DNA of 64,000 nucleotides from Adineta vaga (taxonomy: Eukaryota; Rotifera), in assembly GCA_021613535.1 (NCBI GenBank), contig CP075492.1, positions 1,364,001 through 1,428,000 of the forward strand, given 5' to 3'. The position numbers and the translations under genes are program-made. Shown piece by piece: positions 1 to 11,756 of the stretch (its first letter is position 1; each line of letters starts with the position of its first letter). The notes under the pieces are model-generated. The model did not search any database. It was not told the origin of the DNA and saw nothing but the letters and a program-made list of their open reading frames with translations.

Positions 1-2
1 TT

Positions 3-710
3 ACGAACACGCGAAGATTATGCGGTGCAGAAATAAAGTATGTTTTGTTAAACAAGCGAAATGGACAAGAAATAGCGACACTGATTGAGAGAATTTCATC
101 CCTGCAGGTATATACTGTCAAAAACTCATATGTTAATGATGAAGATACAATCGAATCTCCATCTCTGATTTTGCCTGATCGTGTCTTTTCTCAACTGGAA
201 CGGATAGAAGTGTATGCTGATAGCTACATGTATTTTACGGAGCGTTTAGAATCTTTCTTAAAACAATTGTTCTCTCGAACTTCAAATCTGAAGTCCATTG
301 AGATATCAAGCGCAGGCAGTGATGATGACTTTAATGATATTGAGGATGTTTTAAATTGTTTTGAAAAACCTTCGATGTCTATTACGCATTGTGAATTTAT
401 CGTCAAAGCTGATTATGATGAATCTCGTATGAAACAGGTGTTATTTCATTTACCGATGTTAACCTACTTGAAAATAGAGATACTCTATGCTTTTGAAGAC
501 TTTATCGCTACCGTAAACACGTGTCTCATTCATGCAAAGTATTTATTTTATTTGGAACTTCCTATACCATACCAAATTCGCCCTAAAACATATGGTACAA
601 TGAAAGAGAATATTCAATTATGGCTAAAGGAAAATACTCTTTTAGGTGATTCGATAGTTGGAAGAGAGTTTTATGCAGTCATGGATCGTGATATCCAAAT
701 CTGGTTCTGA
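3..710 (+). CDS. 3' end of a leucine-rich, F-box-type protein (5'-truncated by window)
   Basis: The frame is open from the first bases of the window to a TGA at 708-710, so this is the C-terminal 235 residues of a longer gene; no convincing ATG starts it. The peptide has Leu/Ile-spaced stretches such as LKSIEIS, LTYLKIEIL and YLFYLELP. These resemble the irregular leucine-rich repeats that follow F-box domains in the expanded F-box families of bdelloids. No F-box itself is visible because the N-terminus lies outside. If the assignment holds, the protein would be a substrate-recognition subunit of an SCF-type ubiquitin ligase. That is an inference from the general look, not from a diagnostic motif. 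A degenerate telomere-like hairpin starts 173 bp after the stop. Confidence 0.45.
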   Translation, partial: TNTRRLCGAEIKYVLLNKRNGQEIATLIERISSLQVYTVKNSYVNDEDTIESPSLILPDRVFSQLERIEVYADSYMYFTERLESFLKQLFSRTSNLKSIEISSAGSDDDFNDIEDVLNCFEKPSMSITHCEFIVKADYDESRMKQVLFHLPMLTYLKIEILYAFEDFIATVNTCLIHAKYLFYLELPIPYQIRPKTYGTMKENIQLWLKENTLLGDSIVGREFYAVMDRDIQIWF

Positions 711-3331
711 AGAAACTATCGAGATTCTTATGTGAACTAAATTTTTTCCATCTTTCTTTGTTTTCTCGGTGATTTGATATACAACATTACAATTTATTTC
801 TTACAAGCATCAAGTATTTCTAATAAAGTTTTGGACTTATGCTCTGTATCAGCTTATCTGAAAAGGACCTCATTACTACTGTAGAGGGTGTAGATGGATA
901 TGGGTGGTTGGGTGAGTGCGTGAGGTGACTATTCATCCAGATACACATCCATATCCTCGATAAAGCGGAAGATGAGCTGTCAAAAGGTTTATAAATAAAT
1001 GATTTTTCGTTTTTTAACAAGGATAAAAAAGAGAGCATGTTTTTCGTTAATTTCACCTAACTGTGTTATGAGTTGTTTCGAGTCAAACTAAATATAAACC
1101 TAGGTTAATTTTATACGAAAACGTTCAGCTCGTCGAGCTCTACAAACCCTGAAAGTTTCAACAAATTATGAAATGTTTGTGTACAAAATGACGTCATATA
1201 TTTTCTTCTCCAGTTGTATAATAATTGGAGGAAAAGTAAAGAACGAGATAAAATAAAAATCTAGATAATTCTTATTGACAGAATAAAAAGACAGAAAAGA
1301 AGAAGAACGTAGATGCATACACATCCGGAATGTGATATATCTTATTATAGTGCTCTCAAACAATCACGCACTGAATTTATTGAAAAATTCCATAACTTGA
1401 TAGAATAAATAGAAACGAGTAGTTTTACAGCTATATATAAACTAAATTTCTTTTCATAGATACATGTTTTTTGCTATTCTTATTATCTTTTGGCTAATAA
1501 AACATTTTTTCTGATATCACTTGCATCTTGTTTATTTCTCACAATAAAAATGTGTCATTGTTCTCCTAGTATTACGAGCGCAACGAACACCTAACGCGTC
1601 GAGACAAAAGCAATTTATTTGTTTTTCTCGTATTGTAAAGTCGTCTATAGAAGTCATACTCATCTTACTAAAACTAGATATACACTACGTGAAATATCTC
1701 ATTATAACTGATCTGATCCTTGCACATGATACTTTGCATCCGAATCTATTCGATAACACTGTAAATATCGACAAAAACATGTCATTCAAAATTTGGCTAT
1801 GAAAGGGTTAACAAGAAAAAAAATTCTTATTTTCACTTATCCATTTGAATAAAACGTACTTGAAAAATAATAAGTAAAATTATTATCTGACTTATACAAG
1901 ATTACGCTCACTGATCGTTTCTGAGCAGAAAAAAAATTGAAACTTGATTTTCTTATCTCATATAGATTTTTGATAATTTTGAGGCAAATAATTATATGAA
2001 TAAATGATATAATATATACATAACTTAATTAGACAAAAGAAATTCTACTTTTTCTTCTTTGAATCCTTTTCAAAACAAGTAATGTTTATGTTTTTTAAGA
2101 ATACTTTTTTTTCTGACAAAAATGATTTCATAAGTAACAATATATTGATATTTATTCTAATTTTCTTCAAAAATTTCAGAGGAGAGAATGATTGTTTCCA
2201 TAAATGAACTGTTCTTTTTCAATATGTGTTCTATTGAATATCTAATTTTTCTTTTCTTCGAGTACTCTTTCATTATTCTCTCGTTCCATTAGACGAATAA
2301 GATCTTCTTTTATAATTATTGTTGTTTTTACTCAAAAAAACGCTAGTCGTTAATATTTTCCTTTCCTTTCCATATTCTGTTACTTCTCATGAACATTTCT
2401 TACACAATCAATGAAGACAAAACTAACGAGTTTAACAGATGACCAATATTAAATGAACATCTGAATATTTCGTAGGTTTTTCGTCTATATTTCTTCATAG
2501 AAAGATTCCTTATCAAATTCTTTTTTTTCTTATATCAAACGATTTCAATTATTTTGTGACATGTCATACAATCGATTTTTTATACTCATTGATAAAAAAA
2601 AACCTGTCTTCTAAGGTTAATTAAGAATATTGAATGCACATGAAAGAGAACTTTTGTATGTTTTTGGTTGCTGTCCTACCTAAAAGCTGTGTTCGTAAAA
2701 CAAATTAATTGTGTCATCTGTCACAAAAGAATCAGAACTATTTGAAATAAAACAAACATATGTCTGTTTTTTGTAGAGAAGTTGACAAGAAATCTTTCTA
2801 TCAGAACAAACTTTTTATTTTTATAATGAAATATAGATGAAAAACCTGTCAGATAATAAGAGGTTCATTTAATTTACTCACGTGTTATTTAATTGGTTTT
2901 CTTTTCAATGTAAAATAAATCCTAATATATTCAAATTGAATTTGCTTAAAACATGATTATTCCTATAAAATAATCATGAATGAAACTCATTTCACTTTTA
3001 ATAGACCATATATACAACCAATCTACTTTTTTCTGATTTATTTATCGATTTAAAACGTTTAGAATAAAAAACCAATTACATATCATATACGACTGATATT
3101 TAATTTAATTTTTTCTTCAGAAGTCTCCCGAAATGACTAGTCATTACGTGTCTTAAAAAGAGCGCATATTAGTTGAGAATAGGATGAAATGAAATGTATA
3201 ATTATAGATGAAATTTTGACGAAAGACAATTATTATTTAACATTATTTTAATTATAAAGAATAATTTAGTCTTTAAAAAAAAACTTTCATTTTTTTCTCT
3301 TAATTCTTTAACAAAAATCGATCAAATTGCA
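711..3331. other. AT-rich intergenic region
   Basis: About 2.6 kb of very AT-rich sequence with many A and T runs. Apart from the weak telomere-like hairpin at 883-959 I see no gene, RNA or repeat. The short open frames here lack codon-like composition. Confidence 0.6.
883..959. repeat. degenerate telomere-like hairpin
   Basis: The left arm GAGGGTGTAGATGGATATGG pairs imperfectly with the right arm CCATATCCTCG. It is a weak member of the TGTGGG-type inverted-repeat family found throughout the window. Confidence 0.45.
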
Positions 3332-4243
3332 ATGAATACTACTGTTAATATTATTATTGATCTAATGACATTAATTTTTACATCAATTGGATTGATAACA
3401 TCAATTTTAATATTTATTCTTATATATTCATATCGTTCTAAACATATATTTAATGTTTCAATGTATCTTAATTGTAATATTTATATATCGATGATTATTA
3501 CATGTTGTTTTTTATTAGATATGTATGGACATAATCTATTTGGTGATATTTATCAAACAATATCATTCAATAATATTTGGTGTTATATACGTTCATATCT
3601 TTTACATGTATCACTTTCATCATTTTATCATTCATTTGTTCTAATGGCAATTTATCGATATATTCGAATAGTTTTATATAAACATAAACGATTACAAACA
3701 TTTCGTTTTATATCGAAATTAATTATTTTTCAAAGAATAATTGATTTTATTTTAATAATTCCAGTTTTAATTCAACATTCAATTGAATATATTTCAGAAT
3801 ATTATTTTTGTGAAATTTTAATTTCAAATCATTTTGCAATGTTATATATAGGTTCAATAACATATGTTATTCCTATTTTTTGTCTTGTATTTATTTATAG
3901 TTATATTATTGATTATATGAAAAAACATAAAAGTCAATCGATTATACAAAATCGTCAACGAACAATTCAACGAGATTTTAATGTTCTTCGTCGAATTATT
4001 ATTTTAATTGGAATAATGATTAGTTTATGTTTTCCAACTGTTATTCTTTGGATTATTTTTCTAATAACTAATTATCTTGATCCGATTAGTTATCAAGTTG
4101 GATGGCCATTACTTGCTTTAGCATTATCGATTTTACCAATCGGATTCGCTTTATTAACACCTCAATTATGTCTTTTATTAAAGACTTTCCATCATAAACA
4201 AAACCATCATATTCAGCCTTTAAAAACAAATATAATTCATTAG
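3332..4243 (+). CDS. Intronless seven-transmembrane receptor (GPCR-like)
   Basis: A 303-residue single-exon protein with seven hydrophobic segments at about residues 8-32, 44-66, 82-107, 126-147, 167-195, 216-242 and 251-280, so it is placed in the plasma membrane. The end of helix 3 reads MAIYRYIRIV, which sits where rhodopsin-type receptors carry DRY; the Asp is replaced by Tyr. Two N-terminal Asn-x-Thr/Ser sites and a basic C-terminal tail fit an extracellular N-terminus and a cytosolic tail. The ligand cannot be inferred. The start is the first ATG after an A-rich leader and precedes helix 1 directly. It is related in length and style, but not closely in sequence, to the two receptors at 8942-9904 and 10361-11329. 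Bdelloids carry large intronless rhodopsin-like families, so the call is to class, not to a named receptor. Confidence 0.8.
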   Translation: MNTTVNIIIDLMTLIFTSIGLITSILIFILIYSYRSKHIFNVSMYLNCNIYISMIITCCFLLDMYGHNLFGDIYQTISFNNIWCYIRSYLLHVSLSSFYHSFVLMAIYRYIRIVLYKHKRLQTFRFISKLIIFQRIIDFILIIPVLIQHSIEYISEYYFCEILISNHFAMLYIGSITYVIPIFCLVFIYSYIIDYMKKHKSQSIIQNRQRTIQRDFNVLRRIIILIGIMISLCFPTVILWIIFLITNYLDPISYQVGWPLLALALSILPIGFALLTPQLCLLLKTFHHKQNHHIQPLKTNIIH

Positions 4244-4314
4244 GAATAAATATTCACCTGGCTAAAACTGATGTCATTCAGTATTTTCAATATATTAGCA
4301 CTAAAAATTAATAT

Positions 4315-4359
4315 CAGGGTGTGGGTGGGTGGGGTTGAAAGAGTCACCCACTCCCTCAA
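4315..4359. repeat. telomere-like hairpin between convergent genes
   Basis: AGGGTGTGGGTGGGTGG pairs imperfectly with CACCCACTCCCTCA about 10 bases later. It lies 72 bp after the upstream GPCR stop and 188 bp beyond the stop of the convergent minus-strand gene. Confidence 0.7.
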
Positions 4360-4546
4360 CTAATGATTCCTTGAGCCGTGATGAAATCTGGATCTGGGCA
4401 TGACAGAATCACTCTCATTTGTGAATAAAAAAGAAACATGCTACGATACGGTTTCCATACGCCTATCTACATTGAATTTTAGTCGGTCAAGATTGAATCA
4501 TGTTTTTGTTTGAAGTTTAGTTAATAAGTACTTGCACAAAAGATTT

Positions 4547-5576
4547 TCAAAAGTTAAAGAAAATTTGTTCCTTTTTAAATGTTTGTAAACTAAGCCATAA
4601 TTCTCTACTGTCCTTAAACATAATCATATCTTTTTCAACATTTATTCTTGTTCTTGAACCTTGGCTGAAGCAATATGTTGTTCTTATTTGCGAACCGGTA
4701 AATTTTAATTTAATAACTCCACATTCTTTAGCTTTCTCGGAATAAATTATAATCGTTTCACTTTTGTTTATCGATAAGTGTTCTTCACTAATCTCGGTGT
4801 TCAACAATGTTGATAAGGTATTTGTTAAAGCTGTCATATTTACATATCCAGCTTGATATGAGGCACAGAATTTCACTATATTTTCCACGTATTTGCCCAG
4901 ATCAATAAGGTTCCAAATTGCTTTTTCAAACAAACGTTTATCACTGTCAAAATAAGATTTTAAAGGACTATTTTTGAACAGGTCCATATGTGCTCCAATT
5001 TTTCTAAGTAAATGATAGCATTCCGAGTCAGATAATTTTTCATCAGCAATGTCATAACGATAGTCATCATGACTTTCTAAAACTTTCACGATCTCGGATG
5101 CTAATTTGTCAGTAGCGCAGATAGTACCAGCTGCGATACCTTTGAATCTTGGAATTGAAACTTCCGATCCAATAGAGGTTAATACTACACCCCTAAAAAG
5201 AGATAAATGACGTAGAGAATGTTGGCGAGATGATACTATAGCTGTAAATCATTCTTTTAGAAATCTGCTTCAGAAGCAAAGTTCGAGTTTTTCCCTTCGA
5301 CTGTAATATTACAACCTTACCATTAAAGTTGGTAATGATATAGTTCGCATCGATTTAGAAAAAAAAGCGACAAAACACATGATACTCTTTTAACTGAAAC
5401 AAAAAGATAGAAAATTGAGTTTATGCAACAAACCCGATGCATGTGACCGGCGGGCTCGTAATACCAAAACTCGGTATTATTCCTGTCCAAGCTGCAGTGG
5501 TTTGTACTTTGTAGTATTCATTCGATCTAGATCCGAACCGAATTCTACCATTGTCATCAAACATCAATGAAGCCAT
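4547..5576 (-). CDS. Two-exon gene of unknown function (262 aa)
   Basis: Exon 1 is 5434-5576 and exon 2 is 4547-5192, separated by a 241-bp intron with donor GTTTGT and acceptor TTTTTAG. The phases match (143 + 646 = 789 nt, 262 residues plus stop). The start is the ATG beginning MASLMFDDNG. An alternative N-terminal extension would need a TTG start and is rejected. No signal peptide or membrane helix is visible. The middle is charged and probably helical (residues LSDSECYHLLRKIG onward), and the C-terminus is IFFNF. I do not recognise the family. The gene is convergent with the receptor gene at 3332-4243, and a telomere-like hairpin lies between the two stops. Calling it cytosolic is inference from the lack of hydrophobic segments. 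Confidence 0.6.
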
Positions 5577-7221
5577 TATGTCAGCAAATGAAAACAACAG
5601 AGATCGTTTCAATAAATAAATGCTATTCTAAAGATGAATGCAGTGAATTTATAAACTCTCAACAAGTGTTTATGACAGTTGTATCGGTTTGCAACGAAAT
5701 GCAAATATTTGCGTACTTTTTCTTTCAAAAAAAGGTTTATAAAAGCGTCGAACATGTTAATAAACTGATTTCGCTGTCATAAATACTGTTTGAAAGTTTA
5801 TTATCTGCCGTAATTTTTTTATTTAACTTGGTTTCTACCAATACAGAAGATAAAAAAATCTCAATAAATTCTTTTTGATGTCAATATTGACATTTAGGGA
5901 AGGGAAAGGATATGTCTTACTTTGTGTAAAATCCAATTCTTTCATGAAATTGTAAATGATATAACGGTTGTCAATCAAGGGGGAAAGCGGATTTTTCTAG
6001 ATTTTAATCAGAAATAACCCCAGAAGAAATCCGAAATTCCTAAAGAATCTGTCACAATATTCCAAAATCCCAGAATCCAGAAAAATCTGAACAATCCGGA
6101 CGAATCCAAAAATTCTTTGGGGGAGGGGGCGAGGTGTGTGTGTGAGTGTGTATGTGAGTGTGCGTGGGTATAGATACGTAAAGAGAAGATGGATCTACAC
6201 CCACACCCACACCACCCTCAAGATTAATAACATCCATTCTCATTTGATAATAATCAGGTATTGTTGACTAATACAGACGGATTTGAGAATATGTATTGAA
6301 CAATGTTTTTCCTAAAAACATAATATTCTGAACGATTTTGGGAGTTTAGTTGTTTCTAGAAAATAAAAGCAAAACAGTTTTCGATTCACTTCGTAAACTG
6401 ACCATTGATAAAGTTTCAATAAGAAAGGATTGTTTTGATAAAATGGAGTAGGTTGAAAATAATCTGTACTAAACGTATGGATATGAGAGGATCAATTACC
6501 TGTTTAAGTTTTTGCAGAAAAAGAGAAAAAATACGTTAAGAAAATATTTTCTGAGAAAAAGAGGAAGTGGGCAGTCGCATGTATCCCATTTGAACAAATA
6601 AACAAGTTTGATGAGACAATCTAATTAGACTATAATTCTTTTTTCTTCTATATTTTTCTTTTGGATGTTTTCTCTTCTCTTACTTCGGCAGTTATATAGG
6701 CGAGATTTTTCTATCACACCGTTTTATTGGATGAAATCTAATAAAACACCAAAAACAAGAATAGACTAACATAACACATGTTTATCATATTCAAATCTGT
6801 CAACAATAACAACAAAGCTATTTTCATTATATAAACGGAATGCTTTCTTCTTTTCCATTATTTCTTTATACTATAGTTTTGTTGATTTCAATTTTTAACA
6901 AGTTTTAATCAAAAGTATCTTGACCTTTGCTGTTACTCGTGCTTGTAGTATTTGAAAGTACAAAAGTGCCGTATTACCTCATTTTTTATCTTCCTTCGAA
7001 AATAATATGTCCGCGTATTGAAAAGAAAACGGGAGAAAAAGAAAAAAAAACGTTTCTGTTTCTATCATAACATAATAACTGTCACCATGCGCACATGGCA
7101 GAAGTCAAATCTATCTTTCCTTTTTTTTCCTCTCTTTATAAACATCAGACATTCTAAATAGAACACAATTTTCTTTAGTATAACCCTTCTTCTCCTCTTA
7201 CAAAATAGGTGCGTCGCTTAA
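5577..7221. other. Intergenic region with one GT-rich hairpin
   Basis: AT-rich, with no convincing coding exon on either strand. It holds the long GT-rich inverted repeat at 6132-6222. Just before that (about 6010-6115) is a stretch of repeated CCxGAA/ATCCxGAA-like words (GAAATCC, CAGAATCC, GGACGAATCC) resembling decayed short tandem repeats. Confidence 0.5.
6132..6222. repeat. telomere-like hairpin, long GT-rich left arm
   Basis: The left arm is GAGGTGTGTGTGTGAGTGTG followed by more GTG units. The right arm is CTACACCCACACCCACACC ending in ACCCTCAAG. The right arm is three perfect CCCACA telomere-type units. Confidence 0.7.
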
Positions 7222-8115
7222 ATGATAATGTCCTTTCTCTACAATATATTTACTTTAATTGGATTTATTGTTTTTATTCGAATATTTCTTCGTATAATTT
7301 TAACGATACGAATGTATAATCGACAATCGTCATTAATGAAATATTATTCAAATAATAGTTGGGCTTTAGTTACAGGTGCATCAGATGGAATTGGTAAAGC
7401 GATTGCTTTTGAACTTTCTTCTCGTGGTTTTAAAGTTATTCTTCATGGACGTAATCGTGAAAAATTAGAAATGGTAGCAAAAGAAATGAAAAGAGAAACA
7501 CATATTTTTGTTATGGATGGATCAAAATTTTGTCAAAATGATATTGAAAGAATAAAACAAGAAATTGGTTCATTAGAAATTAGTATTTTAATCAATAATG
7601 TATCTATTGCAAATGATTTTCTATCACTTGATGAACTTTCATTTGAAAATATTGATTCAATTCTTCGATTAAATATTTTATTTGTTACATATTTAACTCA
7701 AATTATTTTATCTTCTCTTAAACGTCAAACAAATTCTTTAATTATTAATATTGGTTCTTATGCTGGAATTTATCCACCAGGTCTTCTTTCTGTTTATTCA
7801 AGTAGTAAATCTTATCAACATAGTTTATCTGAATCTCTTCGTCGAGAATCATCATCATCAGGAATACAAGTTGAACTTCATTTAGCTGGTTCAGTTGTTT
7901 CATCAAGTAATCGTGCACAACAATCATTTATGCGACCTACTTCAGCTATATTTGCAAAAGCTGTTTGTGATCATGTTGGTGCAAAGAATATTATTGCTCC
8001 TTATTGGCCACATTTGATTCTTATTTGGATATTTAGTATAATACCAACTACTTGGATTGATTTTATTTCTAAAAAGACTTTAGGAAATATCAAAGAGAAA
8101 ACAAAACATGATTAA
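7222..8115 (+). CDS. Membrane short-chain dehydrogenase/reductase, HSD17B12/HSD17B3-like
   Basis: A 297-residue intronless protein. An N-terminal hydrophobic anchor (about residues 3-30) precedes a classical SDR fold. The NAD(P)-binding motif TGASDGIG is at about residues 51-58. The NNAG position reads NNVS. The catalytic Ser lies in NIGSYAG, and the Tyr/Lys pair in YSSSK. The C-terminal part contains another hydrophobic stretch (LILIWIFSIIPTTW). The N-terminal anchor plus TGASDGIGKA resembles the 17-beta-hydroxysteroid / very-long-chain 3-oxoacyl-CoA reductase family. Members of that family sit in the ER membrane and reduce keto groups of fatty acyl-CoA or steroids with NADPH. The precise substrate is not readable here. 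All catalytic residues are present, so the enzyme should be active. No telomere-like hairpin follows it, unlike most genes here. Confidence 0.85.
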   Translation: MIMSFLYNIFTLIGFIVFIRIFLRIILTIRMYNRQSSLMKYYSNNSWALVTGASDGIGKAIAFELSSRGFKVILHGRNREKLEMVAKEMKRETHIFVMDGSKFCQNDIERIKQEIGSLEISILINNVSIANDFLSLDELSFENIDSILRLNILFVTYLTQIILSSLKRQTNSLIINIGSYAGIYPPGLLSVYSSSKSYQHSLSESLRRESSSSGIQVELHLAGSVVSSSNRAQQSFMRPTSAIFAKAVCDHVGAKNIIAPYWPHLILIWIFSIIPTTWIDFISKKTLGNIKEKTKHD

Positions 8116-8941
8116 TTAAGAAAAAATAAATTGACAACAAAACGGTGAATAGATTTGATGAAGGAACATAAATATTAAGTATGATTCGACAGTATTCTGT
8201 TGAAATGTATGATTTTTTCATACTTTAGTAAAGAATTGAGAAAAATTGAATTAACAATAACATTTTGGTAAACTTTTTCCTTATTATTTTGTAATTGATT
8301 ATATACAATATGAAGAAAGAGAAAGAATTATAAACTATTCAGATCTGTTTTATCTCCTTACAAAACCACAAGAATACGATAGATCATTTTAATTGATATA
8401 ATATATGAAGACTTTATTTTTTATATCTATTTCATGATCAAAAGTTTTATTATTGTGGAGAAAAAGTGTCGACAGATAGGATTGTATTTCTTCTTTAAAA
8501 TGCTTTTATCATTATTTTGAAATAAACAAACATAACAATTGATATTAGATATGAAATGATTAGAATATGTAAATATCTTACGAGTGTAGATACAATGGAT
8601 ATTCAGTTCAGAGTTTCTTTTTTATCTGAAATTATATAATGAAATCTATTTAAATGACAATATCATGTTCAAAACTTTATTTGAAAAAGTAACATTATCG
8701 ATGATATTATCTCATTAAGTTCATTTCTATAACATTTAAATGAAAGAGTTTATAGAGAATGATGCTATCAATTAGTATCCGAATTCAATTAGAATTATTT
8801 TAAGATATGCATGTTTTTTAACTTCAGTATTCGTCTGAGTAATTTCATTTATTTTGCACGAACAAACAACATTTATTAAATATATAATTTATTCCAAAGG
8901 ACAAAAGAAACAACAATAAAATGAAGTTATTCAGTTCAAAT
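8116..8941. other. Intergenic spacer between convergent genes
   Basis: About 0.8 kb of AT-rich sequence between the SDR and the minus-strand receptor. I see no gene, hairpin or other repeat. Confidence 0.6.
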
Positions 8942-9904
8942 TTAGATATTTTGTGTTGATCTTTGATTATGAATTCGAATATATTTAAACATTTTCTTTA
9001 GTTCTTCTCGATAGATTTTTCCTGTAAGAACATAAAGAAAAAATGAAATAAAATAACCACCTTGTTGCCAAATAATTGTTAAACTTCGAATTGTTGAATA
9101 ATAAGAAGTATTCATTGATGATACAAATGTAATTAAGATATAAGTTATACCAGATGGTGTAAAAAAAAGAAGATATACAGCTACTTGAATGATTAACATA
9201 CGAGCTAATTGACCTTCTGTACGACGATGAATATATATTTGATTTATTGATATTATACGATGTTTTTGATTTCGAATATTATAAATTGTTAATATACCAA
9301 ATATACTTAAAATAATTCGTATTAAAAAATAATAGAAAATAACTCGAGTCATTAAATAAACAGCTATTAATGTTGTCGAATATTGAGTACATTTTTTACT
9401 ATTCGGATAATTCGGATCATAATAATATATAACAAAAAATGGACTCATATAGATTGAAGATAAAATCCATACAATTATAATCATTTTTCGTGCAACACGC
9501 ACGTGACTCAAATGACGTAAGATAACTGATGTTGAACTTGAAAAAAATCGATCAATTGAAGCACATACTAACATTAATCCATACCATAATGATGTTGCAT
9601 AGGCTAAATATGAAACTAGTTTGCATGAAATCGGTGTACCATTGATATAGAATCCATAACCATTTGCAAGTATTGCATTTACAGGTGAAACAACTAGATA
9701 CATTAAGACAGGTGGAACAGAAGCAAGAAAATAATAAGTACATGAAGATGATCGAAGAGCTCGACGACAAAGTACACTAACATTTATTATACTTGTAATT
9801 ATTATAAGTGTCATTGTGACAGAATAACTGTAAATAGTAGGTTGTTTGGCTGCCTGAACGAAATCATATCCAATAGATGGTGATGATGATGTTGTATTAT
9901 TCAT
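8942..9904 (-). CDS. Intronless rhodopsin-like GPCR (neuropeptide-receptor style)
   Basis: A 320-residue single exon. The N-terminus MNNTTSSSPS carries a glycosylation site and lacks a signal peptide. Seven hydrophobic segments follow. The extracellular Cys before helix 3 (PISCKLVSYLAY) and a DRF version of the DRY motif (CASIDRFFSS) are visible. Helix 5 ends in FGILTIYNIRN before a third loop with many basic residues, and the tail after helix 7 reads GKIYREELKKM. Length and helix 3/6 wording resemble the FMRFamide/peptide-receptor-like families greatly expanded in bdelloids. The ligand is unknown. It is in tandem with the next minus-strand receptor and shares the helix 5-loop word LTIxNIRN with it, which suggests a local duplication that has since diverged. 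Confidence 0.8.
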   Translation of the reverse strand: MNNTTSSSPSIGYDFVQAAKQPTIYSYSVTMTLIIITSIINVSVLCRRALRSSSCTYYFLASVPPVLMYLVVSPVNAILANGYGFYINGTPISCKLVSYLAYATSLWYGLMLVCASIDRFFSSSTSVILRHLSHVRVARKMIIIVWILSSIYMSPFFVIYYYDPNYPNSKKCTQYSTTLIAVYLMTRVIFYYFLIRIILSIFGILTIYNIRNQKHRIISINQIYIHRRTEGQLARMLIIQVAVYLLFFTPSGITYILITFVSSMNTSYYSTIRSLTIIWQQGGYFISFFLYVLTGKIYREELKKMFKYIRIHNQRSTQNI

Positions 9905-10360
9905 TGAATTTTAGTGTTGATATGCCTATTACGTCAATACGTTTAAATTTTATAAATGATATATATATCCATTAAGTATGTCTTTTATAATGATAATTCT
10001 TAGCATAAGAAAACATTTCAAGCTGAAATTAAATTAATAAAAGTGTTGGATAAAGAATACGCTCCAAAGAATTTTCATTTACGGTCATGAGAAAAATAGA
10101 GAAAGAACTACATTTTGAAGATGTGGATCAGTACTATAGTGTGGGTGTACATCTCTTGTATTCACACTCATCTACACCTACTCTACTATATTTACATTTT
10201 GATGATACTGAAAGACATGTATTTCGATAAATATATATATTTCTTGTTTAAAAAGATAATCATTTACATACAATTATAACAACAATATAACACAAATATT
10301 AAATGATAAATACAACATTCAATAAAACCTTTCTTTTTGTTCTTTGTATAATAAAAAATG
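9905..10360. other. Intergenic spacer between tandem receptor genes
   Basis: AT-rich spacer holding only the telomere-like hairpin at 10139-10187. Confidence 0.6.
10139..10187. repeat. telomere-like hairpin
   Basis: The left arm AGTGTGGGTGTA pairs with TACACCTACTCTACT after a short loop. It sits 174 bp 3' of the minus-strand GPCR at 10361-11329. Confidence 0.6.
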
Positions 10361-11329
10361 TTAATTACATAAAAAAGAATTTTTTACTTCACTTCGAAAT
10401 GTTTTTGATACAAATAATTTTGTATAAAATCCAATACAACATGGAATATAATTACTAAACGTTGCAACAGCTGTAATAAAGGTTATAATTTGACTTTCAT
10501 ATAGACTAACTGAACGATATTGTACAATTTGTTGATAAAGAAGAATAATTACTAATAATAAATTAAAAATCATATAAACAACAACATCTAATAATAAAAT
10601 TCGAATAAGTAATTGATCTTTTGAACGTGGTGTATTTAAAATAACTTGTGTTGATACTCCTGTTCCTTGTATAGATGGTAAAATATGTACTTGTCGGATA
10701 TTTCGAATATTTTTTATTGTTAATAAACCAAAAATAATCATCAATGTTAATGTTAAAACTATTCTGATTATTAAATAATAAGTTATAAATGTTAAATATG
10801 ATCCTGATGGAAAATAACAAGCAAAATACATTGGATAAAGTTGAATTATATCAGGTAAAATAAGAGCATGAATATGAAATATTAACCAAAATATTGATAT
10901 TATAATAATACTTATATAAGCAAGATGAGATGTACTACGTTGTCTTGTTAAAGCATTTTTTGATGTAAGAAACATTCGATCAATTGATGCCATAATTAAA
11001 AAATATGAACTTAAATTATCCGAAACAAATGTTAGATAAAGACTTAAACGACAAAAAGTAAGATTGGATATAGTAAGATCATTATTATAACCAACTGAAA
11101 GTGTTGTTTCGAAGATTGACATGTAAATTGTGAAAAAATTTGCAATATTTGATCCAATTAAATAAATTCCACATGGATTTTTTCTTAGCGCTTTTTTACT
11201 GAAAACAAATAAACTGAGAATACAACTGATTGTACCTGCACATAAAAGAAATATTCCACCATATTTAAATAGACCTATTCGTACTGTTGATAGAGTTGCA
11301 AAGAAAATAGCATCTGAAGACATGATCAA
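10361..11329 (-). CDS. Intronless rhodopsin-like GPCR, second tandem copy
   Basis: A 322-residue single exon with seven hydrophobic segments. Helix 1 reads GGIFLLCAGTISCILSLFVF. Helix 3 ends in the DRY-like MASIDRMFLT, and helix 5 is followed by FGLLTIKNIRNIRQ. The third intracellular loop is long and contains TPRSKDQLLIRI. This matches the TEGQLARMLIIQ position of the neighbouring receptor, so the two are paralogues. The C-terminus ends in KNSFLCN. It is placed in the plasma membrane with G-protein coupling expected from the intact Asp-Arg pair; the ligand is unknown. The start used is the ATG giving MIMSSDAIFFA; a second Met two residues later would also serve. Confidence 0.8.
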   Translation of the reverse strand: MIMSSDAIFFATLSTVRIGLFKYGGIFLLCAGTISCILSLFVFSKKALRKNPCGIYLIGSNIANFFTIYMSIFETTLSVGYNNDLTISNLTFCRLSLYLTFVSDNLSSYFLIMASIDRMFLTSKNALTRQRSTSHLAYISIIIISIFWLIFHIHALILPDIIQLYPMYFACYFPSGSYLTFITYYLIIRIVLTLTLMIIFGLLTIKNIRNIRQVHILPSIQGTGVSTQVILNTPRSKDQLLIRILLLDVVVYMIFNLLLVIILLYQQIVQYRSVSLYESQIITFITAVATFSNYIPCCIGFYTKLFVSKTFRSEVKNSFLCN

Positions 11330-11756
11330 TTGATCTATATGATAATAAGATAAAGTAAATAGAATAAGGTGAGAATTTTTTTCGATCTTTATTATATAGT
11401 TGTCTGATATGTATGTTGTTTAGTAGAAAATCTCATAATTGCTTTTTTTTTTTAATTTAAAAGTGTGACAAAAAGATCAAATAAAATGAATCGGATTATT
11501 ATTCTTTAAATATCCAATAAAGTATGTGTTCTATCTTATTCTAATGATTTTCTTTAAAATAATTAGTATTTAAGATTTAATTCAAAGTAATTATCTTTTT
11601 CGTAAAATATATTATCAAATGAAAGAGAATATATCAGTAAGTGACTATATGAAATGAATAAAATATTTATTCACAGAAAATATATGTTCAATTGAAAAGA
11701 ATATCTACACGAATAGTCATTTTATATCGTATGATAAATTCTTCTCTTGAGGGTTT

